This document shows, one piece after another, positions 36,255 through 50,400 of a DNA stretch of 64,000 nucleotides. This stretch comes from Nautilus pompilius. Taxonomy: Eukaryota; Mollusca; Cephalopoda; Nautilida; Nautilidae. The DNA lies in assembly GCA_018389105.1 (NCBI GenBank), contig JACATO010000122.1, forward strand, positions 325,001-389,000. Direction: 5' to 3'. Positions within the stretch are counted from its first letter, which is position 1, and each line of letters starts with the position of its first letter. Both the position numbers and the translations under genes were made by a program. The notes below the pieces were generated by a model. The model ran no database searches and was not told the origin of the DNA. It saw only the letters and a list, made by a program, of their open reading frames with translations.

Positions 36255-38422
36255 TTTGTTAAAAGTCAGTATCAATTCAAACTAAGAAATTAAATTAACA
36301 ATATTTCTAATCACTTCCATCTATCCTACAAAAAATAAAACTGCTTTCTGTGAAAACGACTATCTTTTTCACTGTAAGTTCGACAAAGTAGCGTCAAAGT
36401 TCTGAAGTTGTGCACACTCACAATCTCATTTAGCAGCAGTTGACCTTTAAGAAAGCTCAGTTGGTAAATATACTCTTCACAACATATTCATTTCAATAAA
36501 AAGTATATTAAACAATTACAGAAGACTAATGGCAATTCTAATTCTCCCAGCTTCTGACATTAATAATTACAACAAAACTTCACGTTCTCTAGATGCATAA
36601 ATACTAAACATAAATCTTGCATTCTTTGAAAATATACTGGTTGCCAAATGAAATAATGCATAAGCTAAAAATCATTAAAGTTGCTTGACACTTCAGAGAC
36701 TGAAATCCAGCTTAGCTGGCAGCTTGTCAGCAGTTATGCCAACAAACTAATTATGGATTTCCAAACACACTATCCAAAAAAAAAGAAGAGAGGAGGGAGT
36801 CAATAAAAACTAACAGGGACAATCTCAAAATATGCACTATTAACAATTATATCAGCACCTCATATGAAAACTTTCAATGTTTAAAATGTCAGACATTTAT
36901 TTCTCTTTATCTAGTCAGCTTTATAATTCCTATTTTCTGTAATAACATGGACCGTGGACTTGAGACTTAACATTGTAAATGTATTTCAGCCTACCAACAT
37001 TCAGCTGTCAGTAAGCAACTATTATATAGCATGAAATTTTAGTCTCTAAGGGTTAAAAAGTGTGAAATTACAATCTCTATTGACACAACACTGTAAATGT
37101 AGTTTTAGGATTTCACTGACTTAGTACTAAAAATAAAACAACTAGACTTCATAATGTGGTAAAACTGCAAAAAAGAACCAAGTTAGATCAGACTAGGAAA
37201 CTATGCCAAACTATCCAAGCTTATGCAAAGCAATAGGAGCTAGGACCACTTTCCAGAAAGGTAGTAGTTGCTTTGCTCCTAGCCCAATAAAACTCTCTTC
37301 ACCTTCCAAGACAGCAGCAATGTTCCAGTTGTCCAAGATCTAACCTCACAACAGATCAATGATTTGTTAACAGAAAAAATCTCTCTTTCTCTCTCGTCCA
37401 AATTGTAATAAAGATGTCTTTAACTTCATTCTTAAAGTACTCAAGATGTGGAAGGATAACAAATGTCTTAGACTTGCAAATGAAGTCATCACAAAAGCTA
37501 AGAAATAGTTTCCTGAATTATTTGGTCTTAGAGGCAGCATGAGCTGATGTTCAAAATTGCAGGACAAGCAACAATAGAACCTCTCTCTTAAAATGTGTTC
37601 AACAAAATTCCAATCCCTTATTGGCACAGTACTCTGTACTCTCATGGTTTGGTGTTGTGCCATTGGGATAATATAGCAATACAATTAATGTTGATGTACC
37701 TAATTATATTTATTACAAGCAGTGCTTCAAGTCCTGCAATAACTCTTATTTTCACAATGGTTGCACATCTCAGGAATAATATCCAAAACAATAAGATTAA
37801 ACCATCACCTACATACAGAATCAACTGAAATAGAGGATGTCCATATTCTACAAATCACATTTCAGCCATTGCCACTATTTCAAAGTTTATTTAACACCGT
37901 GGTCAGCACACACATATTGATTGTCATCCAACAGTAATATTCTAAAACATTAAACAAAAATCAAAAAATGAAAACACAAAAAGTTTAATTTTTGTCCAAA
38001 ATTTACAAAATAACATTGAGCAGTAGAATCGGAGTCTGTCGTATTCTTGTAATAGAGCCTCTCTCTGATGATATGCAAGTTTGAAAAGTCAGGCAGTCAA
38101 AATAGTTCCAGTGATGTCATTTTTTATATCACATTTAAATATGGTTTTTGTAGCAATTCCATTTTCTTTCTTTCTCCTTGTATTTCTTAATTACACCTTA
38201 CTACTGATAAACTGGATAAATGCTATCTTGTTAAACAGCACCAGACCTGGAATTCTTCCATGTCAGATGCAAAAAGAACAAGCCCGGGGTAATAAACAAA
38301 TTGAAAAACAGACACACAACATGCAGCTTTCAATGTCATTCATTTTAACAGTGATTCTTAATATGGCACTTGTAAAGCAACCCCTCTCACAGAGAGAGAG
38401 TAACCATCCAGGTTGGAAATTA
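36255..38422. other. Spacer between LRRC74A-like start and BTBD9 stop
   Basis: Both flanking genes are on the minus strand, so this holds the BTBD9 3' UTR (upper part) and the LRRC74A-like promoter and 5' UTR (lower part). It is AT-rich, without the CpG enrichment seen at the BTBD9 and SMIM12/DDHD1 promoters, which suggests a tissue-restricted LRRC74A-like promoter. The open frames at 37367-37828 and 38081-38458 are unsupported shadows. Confidence 0.5.
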
Positions 38423-41400
38423 TCAGCTACTTTCAGAAGCTCTGCTTCCAGTCTCTAGATTTTCAAACTCGGCAGTTGGAAATTCGAAGTGCCGGGATGA
38501 AGAGGGCCTTTCGCTCCAAGCACTCCTACGGCTGCCGCTGCTACTGTCAGCAGCACCACTGATGACAGGCTGCAGAGGGTTGGTGTTCACATTGCCTAGC
38601 CTCTGTGATACTGGGCTTGCAAGGCTGGCATTATCAGCTGGACACTCGAAGTGAACACAATGAAAAACCTATAAAATATTTTAAAAGGTTATATTAGCAT
38701 AATAAAATGTATTATTATTACCTGTAGTTTATGTATTATTGCAGAGGCAGAACTTAACCAGCCATAACTTTAACATGTCCATGAAAAATCAAATAAATTT
38801 TAACAAGTTACATTATGATGAAATAAAAGAAAAACTTTAAACTGAGCATGAGATATGACTGTTTACTGGGAGACATAGTCTGTACCATTAACAGAAACTA
38901 AAACTAATGTAAACAAACTTCTTTAATAGAATAGATAAGGCCAACATTTACACTATAATACTACCTTGGTAGACTTATTCTTTAATGATTTTGTTTTAGC
39001 ATCATGGCACACACAAGATTCCATAAATGTAGATACTCTAATTGCCACTTCAGCCTATTAACCTCAAGCCTGCAGCATATTAATGAAAATCCTTGCATGA
39101 AGAGGATGGGCAATGCCATCTTGTAGCATTGTGCATTCTCTTATGCAGGTAGGAATAGCAGACATGCAACTTTTCAGAAAATGAATTTACCAAAGGTGGG
39201 CCTATGGATACCAAGAGACCAAGTGGAATTCACCCCTTTTTACCACCTGTCTCCTCTGCACACCCCCAACATAGTGGAACTAAGCTATCCATTTGGACTT
39301 GGTTATTCAACATGACAGTAATTTTATATGGACTTTAAATATTAATTTTTAGTTTAAAATTTACTAAAGTACATTTATTTTCTAAAAGCCTAAAATATTG
39401 TAGAATGCAGTACAGTGAAACCCTGATTTTATGCGATGAGTCATTGGACCTTTTTTTTGTTGCTCTCCTTTTTTTAGATCAAAATGGAACAAACTGCTTG
39501 GAAAAAACTTTTTCTGTGAAAGATAAGCTTCACGCACTTGACGCGATCAAAACAAAGTCAAACTCAAGTTGCACAAGACCTTGGGATACCGGAATCAACA
39601 CTTCATGGCTGGAAATCTCAAGAAGAAAAGTTATGTGCATCACTTTGAAGCAGCAGCAGAAGTAAAAGCCAAACGGCTGAAGACAGCCAAAGATGTCAGT
39701 CTCGATGACTCCCTGTACGAGTGGTTCATTCAAGCTCGCTCAGATGGCCTTCCAATTTCCGTTCCTATTCTCAAAGCTCAAGCCAAGAAGTTTGACAAGC
39801 AGATCAACGGAGAAACCTCACAGTTCAAAGCTAGCAATGGATGGCTAGACCGGTTTAAATGCCATCACGGGATTTCTCAAGTGTTAGTGTCAGGAGAAAT
39901 TTGCTCGTGCTGCTGCCAGTGAATATCCAGCATTTTATGGACCTCAATGATCCCGTTATAACAGGGCTGCACTGCACTTTGTTAGATAAATAAAACACAT
40001 TGAAGAGAATGTATTTTGTTGAAGGATCCTGTAATGAGTAGCTAACTTTTAAACAATCACTGTCTTGTATTTTTGTTTTCAAACCGTCCCAAAACCAGAG
40101 TTGCCATTTCAGGCAAACTTTAATAGTAACTGGTCCAATTACGACAGTCGAGTGCTGTGCCTTAACATGGTTAGAGCAGAATGGTTGTGAATGGGCTGCT
40201 ATCGGCCATTATTCTTAAGGTTGCCCCCATTTTGTGCCATCACTGTTTTATATATTAGATGATTTTACTGTTGGTTAAACTGACAAACATTTTTTTCTTT
40301 GTTGCTGATGAAAACATGCCACAGAGATATGCCAAAGCAAGCTGGTCCCCTTTGGGAATCGAACTTCAGCCCTTGACCTTAGTATTCTAATAAGCTACCA
40401 TTTGGTCACTGACAACCCTATGTTGATTCCATCAGAAAAGTTTCAAATATTTGGAAAAAGTTTATTAAACACACTTTTTAAAATTTCTTACAAAAAACCC
40501 AATATAATCTGTCATTCATTGGTGTAAATTATACTTACTTCATTAGCAGTGTTATGGGTGCCAACTATTTTAACAAAAGCCACCGGTCTTTTCTCAAATG
40601 CAATTGTCTGCCAAGATCTATCAAGTAAAAGAATTGGGCCTTTAGTATTAATTAGAAAAGTTTTTTCTAAAATATAATAAATGAGTTACTTGAGAGAAAA
40701 TATTAAAATCTTACTTTCCTAATGATCCAAAGGAAACATTTTTTCATTGTTAATAAAACTTTAAAAAGTAGCTAAATAAACTGTATTATTTACTTTAAAA
40801 ATCCAAAGTAATGATAATTTCCAAACTAAAATACCATTACAGATAAAGTGATTCATATAATTAACAAAATATAAACCTGTTTTATGGATAGAGATTATAC
40901 AAGATTTTCTTTTTCTTCTTAATCAATAGCATAACTATTTAAGTCTGGTAAAACAAATGACATTCAAAATTTGATATGCTGTCATTGTTGCATACATAAA
41001 ACCTGAAATTTTCTTCTTGTATTTAGCTGCAGTATATGGATAACAATTCTTCACACTTTTTATTAAATGTGATTTAACAGTTACTTAGTGAAAACAAGTA
41101 AACAGACACACAAGCAAAATGCATTTACTATATTTATAAATTTTAAATTGTTTAGATGAATGAAATGAGTTAAATAACTTTTTTTTAATACCTAGCTTTG
41201 GAAGGGAGGCTCCTGGAGTATTCCGCCCCTTTATAATGTGACTCACTTAACAATCAATCAGGATACATGTAAATAAATCTGAAACATGTTTTTCAAGTGC
41301 AGGATCTTGGAATATAATGTTACTGTTCTCAGTCATCTCTCCACTATTAATGATTGTTCTTTTAACAAATTTTTTATTTAATGCAGACACAAAGAAATTT

Positions 41401-44400
41401 AGCAAATGAGTTCATGCAGATAGATGGTCAACTAGTTGGCGAGAATGAAATATAAAACTTGTACTGTTAAAACAAAAACAAAAAAGAGTGCATAACAAAA
41501 ACCAAATCCAGGTTGTGAGAGACTAACAATCAAAAAATACAATTGTACATAAGAATGAGAGCCAGTAATGGTACCAAAAATAGCCATGTTGCACACACAC
41601 ACACACACAATGTATTTGATAAAACCTACTTGCAAGCTTCTTGTTGCTTATCTGCCACCATCTGCCAGACATGTTGATCAGTAGACACTTCCACATAGTA
41701 ACTGTAACTGCGTTCATCACAATCCCATAGCAGTATTCTGTAGCAGATTAATTTATAAGAAAGGTACCCAACTTAAAATCTAACAAAAACAAACATCAGA
41801 TTTTACCAAAAGATAATTACACAAACTTATCAAAAGCTGTTTCTGCTTGGCATCAGTTGTCAGTTTATTTAGTTTGCAGTGAACCTTTGAGATGTGAAAC
41901 TTTACACACACACAAAACAATCTGGCTAGGAAGGTTAGGTGTGTCGAGACCGGTTTCAGACTTGACGTGCCGAGACCTTTTCCCCCAAGATTGGTTTTTG
42001 GCTGGGGAAGCAGTCACTCTAACTGCAGAAGGGGGGGGGGTTGTGCCCCCAACCCTGGTTGCCTCGGCGGTCAGTTACACGAGGTGCTTCAGTGCCTCAA
42101 TCCAGCCTTTTAGGCCTTAACGGGAGCTTGCTCCACACCGGGTTTCAGCCCCTACACGGCTTCGGCCACCACACCCCACCCCACTCCCTTCTCCTCAGAG
42201 ATATACACGCATACACGAACTTTCACACGCACCACTCACGCAAGCACCACAAAAAGATTAAAAAAAAAAAGTCAACTGGAAGATAGAGATTTTTCACATC
42301 ATTCTTTAATCTAAACACAATCTAAATTAGCAAGCAGAAATGCTCTAAAAATCAATGCTGATATTGCAAATCAATGAGCTGACAAAAGATGGTCAAAACC
42401 TTTGGCAAGCAGCCAACCTACTAATCAATTGTATATTGTAGCTATCAGGCTTCCTCTGAAGTCCATATTCTTTCCATTCACCAACCAAGTGTTACATTTA
42501 CCCCTCAAACTGTAAATTTATGAAAAGAAATTTTTCATTTTTACTAACCGCATTGAGTTGATCATGTATGGCTGAGCAAGCTGCACAACTATGGCACCAC
42601 TTCCTAGCTGATGACAGGTATAGCCAGAATCCCAGTCATAGTGCCGTGTATCACCATTTATAAGAGCATTACGACTTCGACTGACACCTTCAATTACACA
42701 AGCACTAGCCTGGATTGTTGCCACATTTTCTACAGGAACTTTAAAAAAGGAGAGAGAGAGAGAAAAGAAAGAAAGGATATTGTTTTAAAATGTACTTCTA
42801 ACAACCTAAATTGTAAGTACAGTATAAACAGATAGCTGTCAGCCCATTTTTTTCAGTTAAAATGTAGTCTTTCTTTCTTCCTTTTTTTTTTGCTTGCATT
42901 TAAAGTTTCTTCTGATTTTATGCACAGAACACTGACTGAAAGTGAACTCAGTTGAGGTGTGCCATACCTGTTGACAAGGGGGTTGTCAAATACCGCTAAT
43001 TCCAGCTGGTACAAAAGACTAAGAGATAGCCAGACCTGTCACAATGGTGAGCAAGTTTAGTGTGTGCCGTGACAACCCGTATCTGAAATTTTACCTTACA
43101 TAAATCCAATTTTCTAAATAACAAAAGAGAGAGAAAAAAATTGTTTCAACAAATTACTACTATACAATCTGAATTGGTTTTTTTGCAGTATTCTGCTGGT
43201 GACCTTCCAGCAGCCAGGCTCCAGTCAGTCCAAATTATCAAAGGTACCTTTTAGATAAATCAGCTAGAAATGTAGTTACCTCATCATGCACAACACCCTG
43301 AAGTTTACAAATAAAAGCAGATTTAATAAACAAAAACCATCACTTTAAGACTACAAATTTTTGCCATAACAATTTAAGCAACAGTTAGTGCAGAAGCCTC
43401 TACAAGCCGACACTAGTGACAAAGTATTTCAAAATTTGTAGTAACCACATTTTAGATAAGAGACCAGCTGCCTGTGATAACATTTCAGCAACAACATATT
43501 AATATGTACCAGAAAACAATCTCCAACACGTGGTCTCTTCAGAAAAACCAATCATTTCGTAGACATGCCAAAACAGTGTTATTATTTACTTCGGACAGGC
43601 AACCAGTTAGTGTAGTGAGATATCTCCCACCCACTTCCAGTGAGGTCCTGACAAAGCCAGTCATACTTGGCCCACTGCTGTGCTGATGCCAGAATAACAA
43701 TTAAAAATGCCTAGTGTTCATTGGCTTCGTGCGTGATGACAACGATAGACAGCCATTTACTTTTGGTTATGGATGTATTCAAGTATTTCTTAATAAAGTC
43801 TATTGCCACCAGCTCATTGTCACTGCAGCCAAGTTTCAGACAAACTCGCTCCACACAGCCACAAGTCTCTTTCCTTTTAAAATTAATTGTTGAAAAACAA
43901 AGGAAGGAAATAATTGTACTAAGTAATGTTACTCTTGTTACTTACCTATTAATCCCTGGTCAAGTTGGAATGGTTTGTTTGTATACAGACACTCGACAGA
44001 CACAACATGAAAAACTCTGTTTACAGTGTTGTGTGAACCAACTATTTTTATAAACCTGCAAATCAGGAAAAAATAAAATATTCAAGCTCCAAATTTACTT
44101 AAAAAATCTTTTAACAGTTCTAAAGCTGAACCAAAATGAACTTTGCAATAAAACCACCAAATTCTATCTTTCAGAGTAAACAAACTACGAAAGCTGTAAG
44201 ATGGTGAAATGTTGTTCATGTTTGCCATGTATGTTAAATGTCATCTGATGTGATTTCATTAAGATGAAAAAAGAAAATCAAAAAGAGAAAACAGCAGCTC
44301 TCCATTGTTTTTAAATGAAAGTCTGGTGCCCCAGAAAGCGCTGGGATGAAGACAAATTCAATAAGTAAAAAGTTTGTATTTTTTATTGAATCCGCATTTC

Positions 44401-47400
44401 CTTGCTGGGTAAATGTGATTTTTATTTAAGAATCTCTTCTTCAGAAGATGAAACAATATCTAATGACATTATTTTTATTTCAGAAGAGTTTTCAATTCAA
44501 GTAAAATATTTCTGGGGGCCCATTAGAGTTTGAAAATTCCACTGATAGGATATTAAAATGAATATATCAAGTTGTGTACTGGAAAGACAGAGTATAATAC
44601 TACTATAAAAATCTCAAGATGTATGGATCTTCTTTTGGTATCTCATTAGTGGTGATGATTCAACGGTAAAACTACAGCAAAACCATCACTGATATTCATG
44701 CACCAAAGTGAACAGCAGCAGCCCTCAGAGTTTGTTCTAATCTTGACAACCCTAGTGTCAAAGCTGGTGGCATTTCTATTCAACAAACTAATAAAATGGA
44801 TCATCTACACAACATGTGATACACTTTCCCTTATGCCATCTTAGACAAGCAAAGTAATACACACTTAATGTCTCTGTGTTGCTTTTATCCATATTTTCTG
44901 CTGAACATTTATCACCTTAAATGCTTTAAGCACACCATTATTATATTCTTTAAAATAATTGTTTACTTGCTAAATATATCCTAGTTTCTGCAAAAATTTT
45001 TGAAATTTCAAAGAAAATTTCCAAACATCAAGTTCTTGGTATAACACTTAACTAAGAATTAATAGTTTTATTTGATTAATAATGGTAAATCATTGTTTTG
45101 GAATAATGAAGATTTTCTCCTTTTCTTTTTAAACTGTCAATGTATTTTCAGATATATAGAAAGTTAATCACAAATCTTGAGTGACAAGAGGCTAATGAGT
45201 AGTTAATCTAAAATGATATTTTTAAACAAAATAATGCCACAGGGTTGGTAGTTAGAATCTTATTTGGTCTGATGCTTTTCAAAAACATTAAGTCAACAAT
45301 GTAGTTCCTAAGGCCAAACTGTCATTTCTTAGAAGGGAAATTTCAGAGAACCATTAAACAAACAAGTAACAAAATAGTGCAAGTACTGAAGCAAAATCTT
45401 ACTTCACAACCTTTGGCGAAAAGTGCAATGTCTGCCATGATCTGCATAGGTATTTTGTATGATCAATTACCCTGTGGTAATCTTTGTCGTCCATTGAAAC
45501 TTCTATATAATAAGAATATGATCTGTAATAATAAAAAGACAGAATTTTGCACATAAAAAAACATTTTTTTAAAAAAAATGGAAAAGAAAAATATGTACAA
45601 GGTCACTGTCACCATGTTTATAAATAAAACAAGCAACATATACTGAAATATTAGTTATACACAGAATTATTCTTGAATCTTATGCTAGGAATTTCAGAAA
45701 AGGTTACTTTTCTTGATTCAATTTAGCAATTCTTTAAATGATGTGGTATACATCAGTCTCTATAATGAAGATGACCTCTCTACATTTTTTGACAAAAGAG
45801 TGTATTGCCATAGTTATCTGCAAGAGTGGGGGGCCAGACACTTCCCACTTTGGCAGGGAAATCCTTGCTAAATCTCTTCACTTTAAGATGAGAGAGAAAA
45901 CCCACATAATCAGCTGGTGAAGAAAAGCGAGAATAAACTATGCCAAACCTAGCTGACCACAACCAAGAGTCAAACTTGTCTCCCTAAGCCAAGGCTATCC
46001 AGAAGACTAACCACTGGAACACTGTCCCCCTTAATGTTACTTCAATTTAGTTTTCTTGCATGCAGCAGTCAAAGTAATAAGATTTATTCAGAATTTTCTG
46101 AATAAAACAATCCAGAAGTATTAAAAGTTGATACCATTACACATTTTGTTTGTTTCATTACCAAATAACCATTCTAATTGTTAAAAATATCAGATACTTA
46201 AAGATCAAGATTAATTTAAGGGAATGTTTTGTCCATACAATTCATCATATGCCTACACATGTAAAGAATTTTAAAAGCACACCAGTTTATAATACAACTA
46301 ACTTACCATTGAACACTCACCACGTACGCACACACCCACCCAAAAACAAAGAACTAAGTCACTATTCATGAATAGTGCTATTTCAGTGCTTTCAAAAATT
46401 AGTGCGCATGTGGATCAAAGTAACAATAAACTAGGACTTAAAAATAAATAATCCAGATTAAAATTTTTAAACTACAGTATCTTGTCATGTGTAAGTGATA
46501 CCTCCAGTTTGGAGCCAAGTTTTGTTTTCTTTTTAAAAAAAATTAGATCAATAATTTTAAAATTTACAAATTAAAAGAAAACTTTTAAAACTGAAAGTTG
46601 TTTTTTTTCTGATTACATGAACAGTTTCAAAGAATTCCATTTTTTTTTTTGCCAACCAAATGACACCTGTAATTGGATGCTGGCACCTTTAGCAATAATA
46701 AATAAATGCTTGATGACTTCACTATTCAAGTGGGAATTTCAAAGATAGTTTTCTCTCTGACGGCTTTTTAGGTTAAATGAAAACTGTTTTTTTTTATCAA
46801 ATCCAATAAATGTTCTCTGAATGTTAGTTTAAAATGAAAAATGTAAGTTATTAGACATTTCTAAATTGAACTGAATTTTTTAAAAGGCAATGATTATTCA
46901 AATTGTAATCTAGCTAGATCACAGATTAGTTTGATGTTTTGACCACTGACTTCTTGTACAGGAGGGATTAACCTAGTTTGAAGATCTCTTACTAATCAGC
47001 TGGCCTGCCAATTTAGGTTATTCCAGTTTCCTACTACATCTAATCAACAGATTATTTGAGAACCCGCTATAACTGCAGTACTTAAATTGGCACGCAGAAC
47101 TGAGTTATGCCACATATATCCCATCAATCATAAAAAAGTGTGGTCTCAAGCTATGAAAAGAGATTAACACTGTAGGCTAAGTAACACTCACTTTTCTTTT
47201 CTTTTTTAACTGACACAAAGGAACACTTGATATACCTCATATCTCTATCCCACAGGAGCATCTTGACAGTATTAACAATGTATGGGTGACCAAGCTTTAT
47301 CACAATTCCCTGGCCATTGTTTTCATCAATCGGATGTCGTGTGAAGCCACGATCAAAGTCATAATTTTGTGTATCACCATCTAACAGTGCTGTTTTCATT

Positions 47401-50400
47401 TCCCCCCTGATCACTTGTGATCCATGGCGGGCTGTTGCTACATTTTCCTCAGGAACTGAAAGTGTTATAAAACCCTGACATGTTAGCAGTGATAAATGCT
47501 AAAAAAGAAGTTAAAAATTATTTTAAGTTATAAAAAAATAACATTACAAGGTGATGAATTATTTATGAAAAACATGTCCCTCAACAAAAGAGCTCTTTCA
47601 AATCACTGTTTAATCTTGTTTAAAACGAGAAAGATGTTTCTCATGCCAATGCTGGCAGCCCACCAAAATCAACAGCTGGGTAGAAAAGCTAAACCTGTTG
47701 TCCCTATTCCCCAACTACTCTTAACCCTGTTATAGTAACCTGAATTTGCTTTAAGTTTACATACAAATCTTCAACCACTGATGATAAAATATTCTGAAGA
47801 AATAAAATACAAGTTACTGGTAAAACAAAGGGGAAAAAAAACAGTTCAAATGACCCTTGCATTATTAAAGTTTTTGAAGTAACACTAATAAAAGACTGTC
47901 TGTTCTAAGATAGAGGCTTTTAGCCTTGTTTAACTTTAGTCAGTTTCTTTGACAATAAAGAAACGAATCAGAAAATTTTTCCATTTTAAAAATTAAATTT
48001 ATAAAAATAATACATGCTGAATTTCTAAATCATAAAAACAACAAGCAATAGCTGGCTTTCACATTTCACCAGATAAACAAAACCAATTAGGAATTGTACC
48101 AATTTTCTTCACAATACCCTCTGGACTATACTACTGCATGAAAGTTTACTATATAGAATAAAAATCCCATTTACACTCACTACAAACCTCCTTCAGACTA
48201 ATGAAGTATTTAGAATAAAACTGAGTATCTACCTAGAAATCCCCTGTATTTTAAATCCATATCTCTGTACTCTGTCTGTACTTTTATAGCATCCAAAATA
48301 GAGTCAGCTGACACCAGTCCAGTTGGTCGAACTACATTTAGTAGTTCCTGCATTGACATCAAGGGCAAACGTACAGCTTCAAGAATTGGAGTAGGGTCCT
48401 GACCATGATTATGCTCCGCCCACTGGTGGATAGCCTCAAAGATGTCAATTTCCTGAGCACAGAAGGAATCTCGGGAAACTAACTCACGAACAGAAGACTG
48501 AAATTAAAAAAACTCAACAATTTTACAAATCTAAGTGACCTACACACATTCATTGATTCAGAAGTAATGACAGGTATCAAGGCATCTACCTTGCTTTGAG
48601 ACAAATTTGTAAATCAGGAAATCACCTAATAATTAATCTCTCTTAATGCTCTGCCCATTCATATTATAAGAGAAAGCAAAAATTCTAGTTATTTCATATA
48701 AAAATTATAATAGATAAACGTTTTTGAGTTTTCATTAGAAAACTTCAGTTTTCACAATGTTTAAATTCTGTAACTATAGTAACAATATCCTGGAGTTTCT
48801 GGTCATCGAACAAAAATAAGTTGTTTAAAAAAATTGAAAAGCTAAAAAAATTATTAGTCGATATTTATCAGAAATCCAACACAACAAAAGTAAAAATTAA
48901 ATTCTGAAAGTGATTTTATATAAAAACACTTTCTCACCTGGGAGAGTCCTAAAAAAGCCTCACTGCGCAGCGTATCCATGGCATGTCGGTCAATGAACTC
49001 TTTACATACCTGACACAACGATGTCAAATTGTACATATTGGCTAAATCATAAATCAAACAAACATTGCGATTGTTCAGAATGGCTTTCAGGTAGTCTGAT
49101 ATTGCTGCCTCAAGCTCCAAGAAACCATACTGGTGTGCCAAGCCCAGTATGTCCAAAAGGTTTTCTTCCTGTATCAAAAGAAAATCATAAACAAGGCAAA
49201 CATGGACCAATTTTAACAAGCTGGTTCTTTATTTTTACTGAAAAATAAATAAATAAATAGTTTTCTTAACCTCAATCAAACTTAAGGATGACTGAAACTG
49301 GACATGTGAGAAGTTCACATCTTAACAAATGAAGAATACTCATTTAATTAGGAGGGAAGCAATCATTACTGTTAGCAGTGTGTCTGTGCCAAAAGCTACA
49401 CTGAAAATCTTAATCATATCTTTGGCCTGAGTTAAACCAGCTAATTAATGCTAGACTTCCAGTCAACTATGAAACTTACAAAATCTGCATACAAACAAAC
49501 AAACATTAAAAGAACAAGGTGGTGAGAAATCTTATTCTTTACAGATAAGACCTTTAGAAACAGCAATGGTAGAAAAATGTTTGCATCATTATAGAATTAA
49601 TAGTTTTTCTTGTAGTAATGAAAATTAGTAGTAGTTTTAACAGCTGAAGAAATAAAATGAACGCTCTTGTTTTTTCTATTCAGTATTTTAACTTCATGAA
49701 ATTTAATGAATTAAGATTACAAGTATTACATTTGCAGAGCTTCAATGAAATAATAGTTTACCTTGGCTTCCACCAGGTTCATTTTTCCAGTGTACATGTA
49801 CCGCATCAGAGTTGCGAAAGCTTTTGCCGAAGTGTTCTGCAAGACAATTTCTCTTGTCCCAGGCTGAGACTCACGCATTCCACCAAACAAGAGAGCTCTG
49901 AAAGCACATTTTTTTGGTAGAAAAGCAGAAATTGTGGTAAATAACAAGGCAGTGAACTAAAACATTGGTCAAAATGCAACATTAATATTTTTTTTAGCAG
50001 GTTCAAGACCAGTTCAAACTACTTTTGATTTCCTAAAAAAAAAAAACAACATTCACAACAAAAGATCCATTCTTGTGCAAATTAATGTAGATGCATTCAA
50101 ATTTTTTTGTTGAAATGCTATTTGTTCAATTATACTATCAAGCATATGGTATGAAATATGCCTGCCTTTGCCTTAATAAATTTCACAAGTTTTGGCATGG
50201 AGTCTATCAAATTTTTACAAATACTTTTTATTTCAGTCTTGAAACCAGACTTCATTGATAGCAGAAACGTTTTTGTATTGCTATAATTTTCTCAGCTGCA
50301 CTACACAGATTGCTCTAGTGGGTTCAAATCAGGGAAGTTTTCAGACCAGTTCCAGTTTTGTCTGAGAAACTTTAAAGTTCTTGGTGTGTGGCAGGATGCC

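Noticed and set aside
38081-38458. 125-codon plus-strand open frame opposite the end of BTBD9
   Set aside because: It overlaps the BTBD9 last exon and 3' UTR in antisense and has no recognisable domain.
40320-40430. Possible tRNA gene on the minus strand
   Set aside because: The A and B boxes are good, but the stems do not close into a full cloverleaf and the flanking body matches the SINE family.
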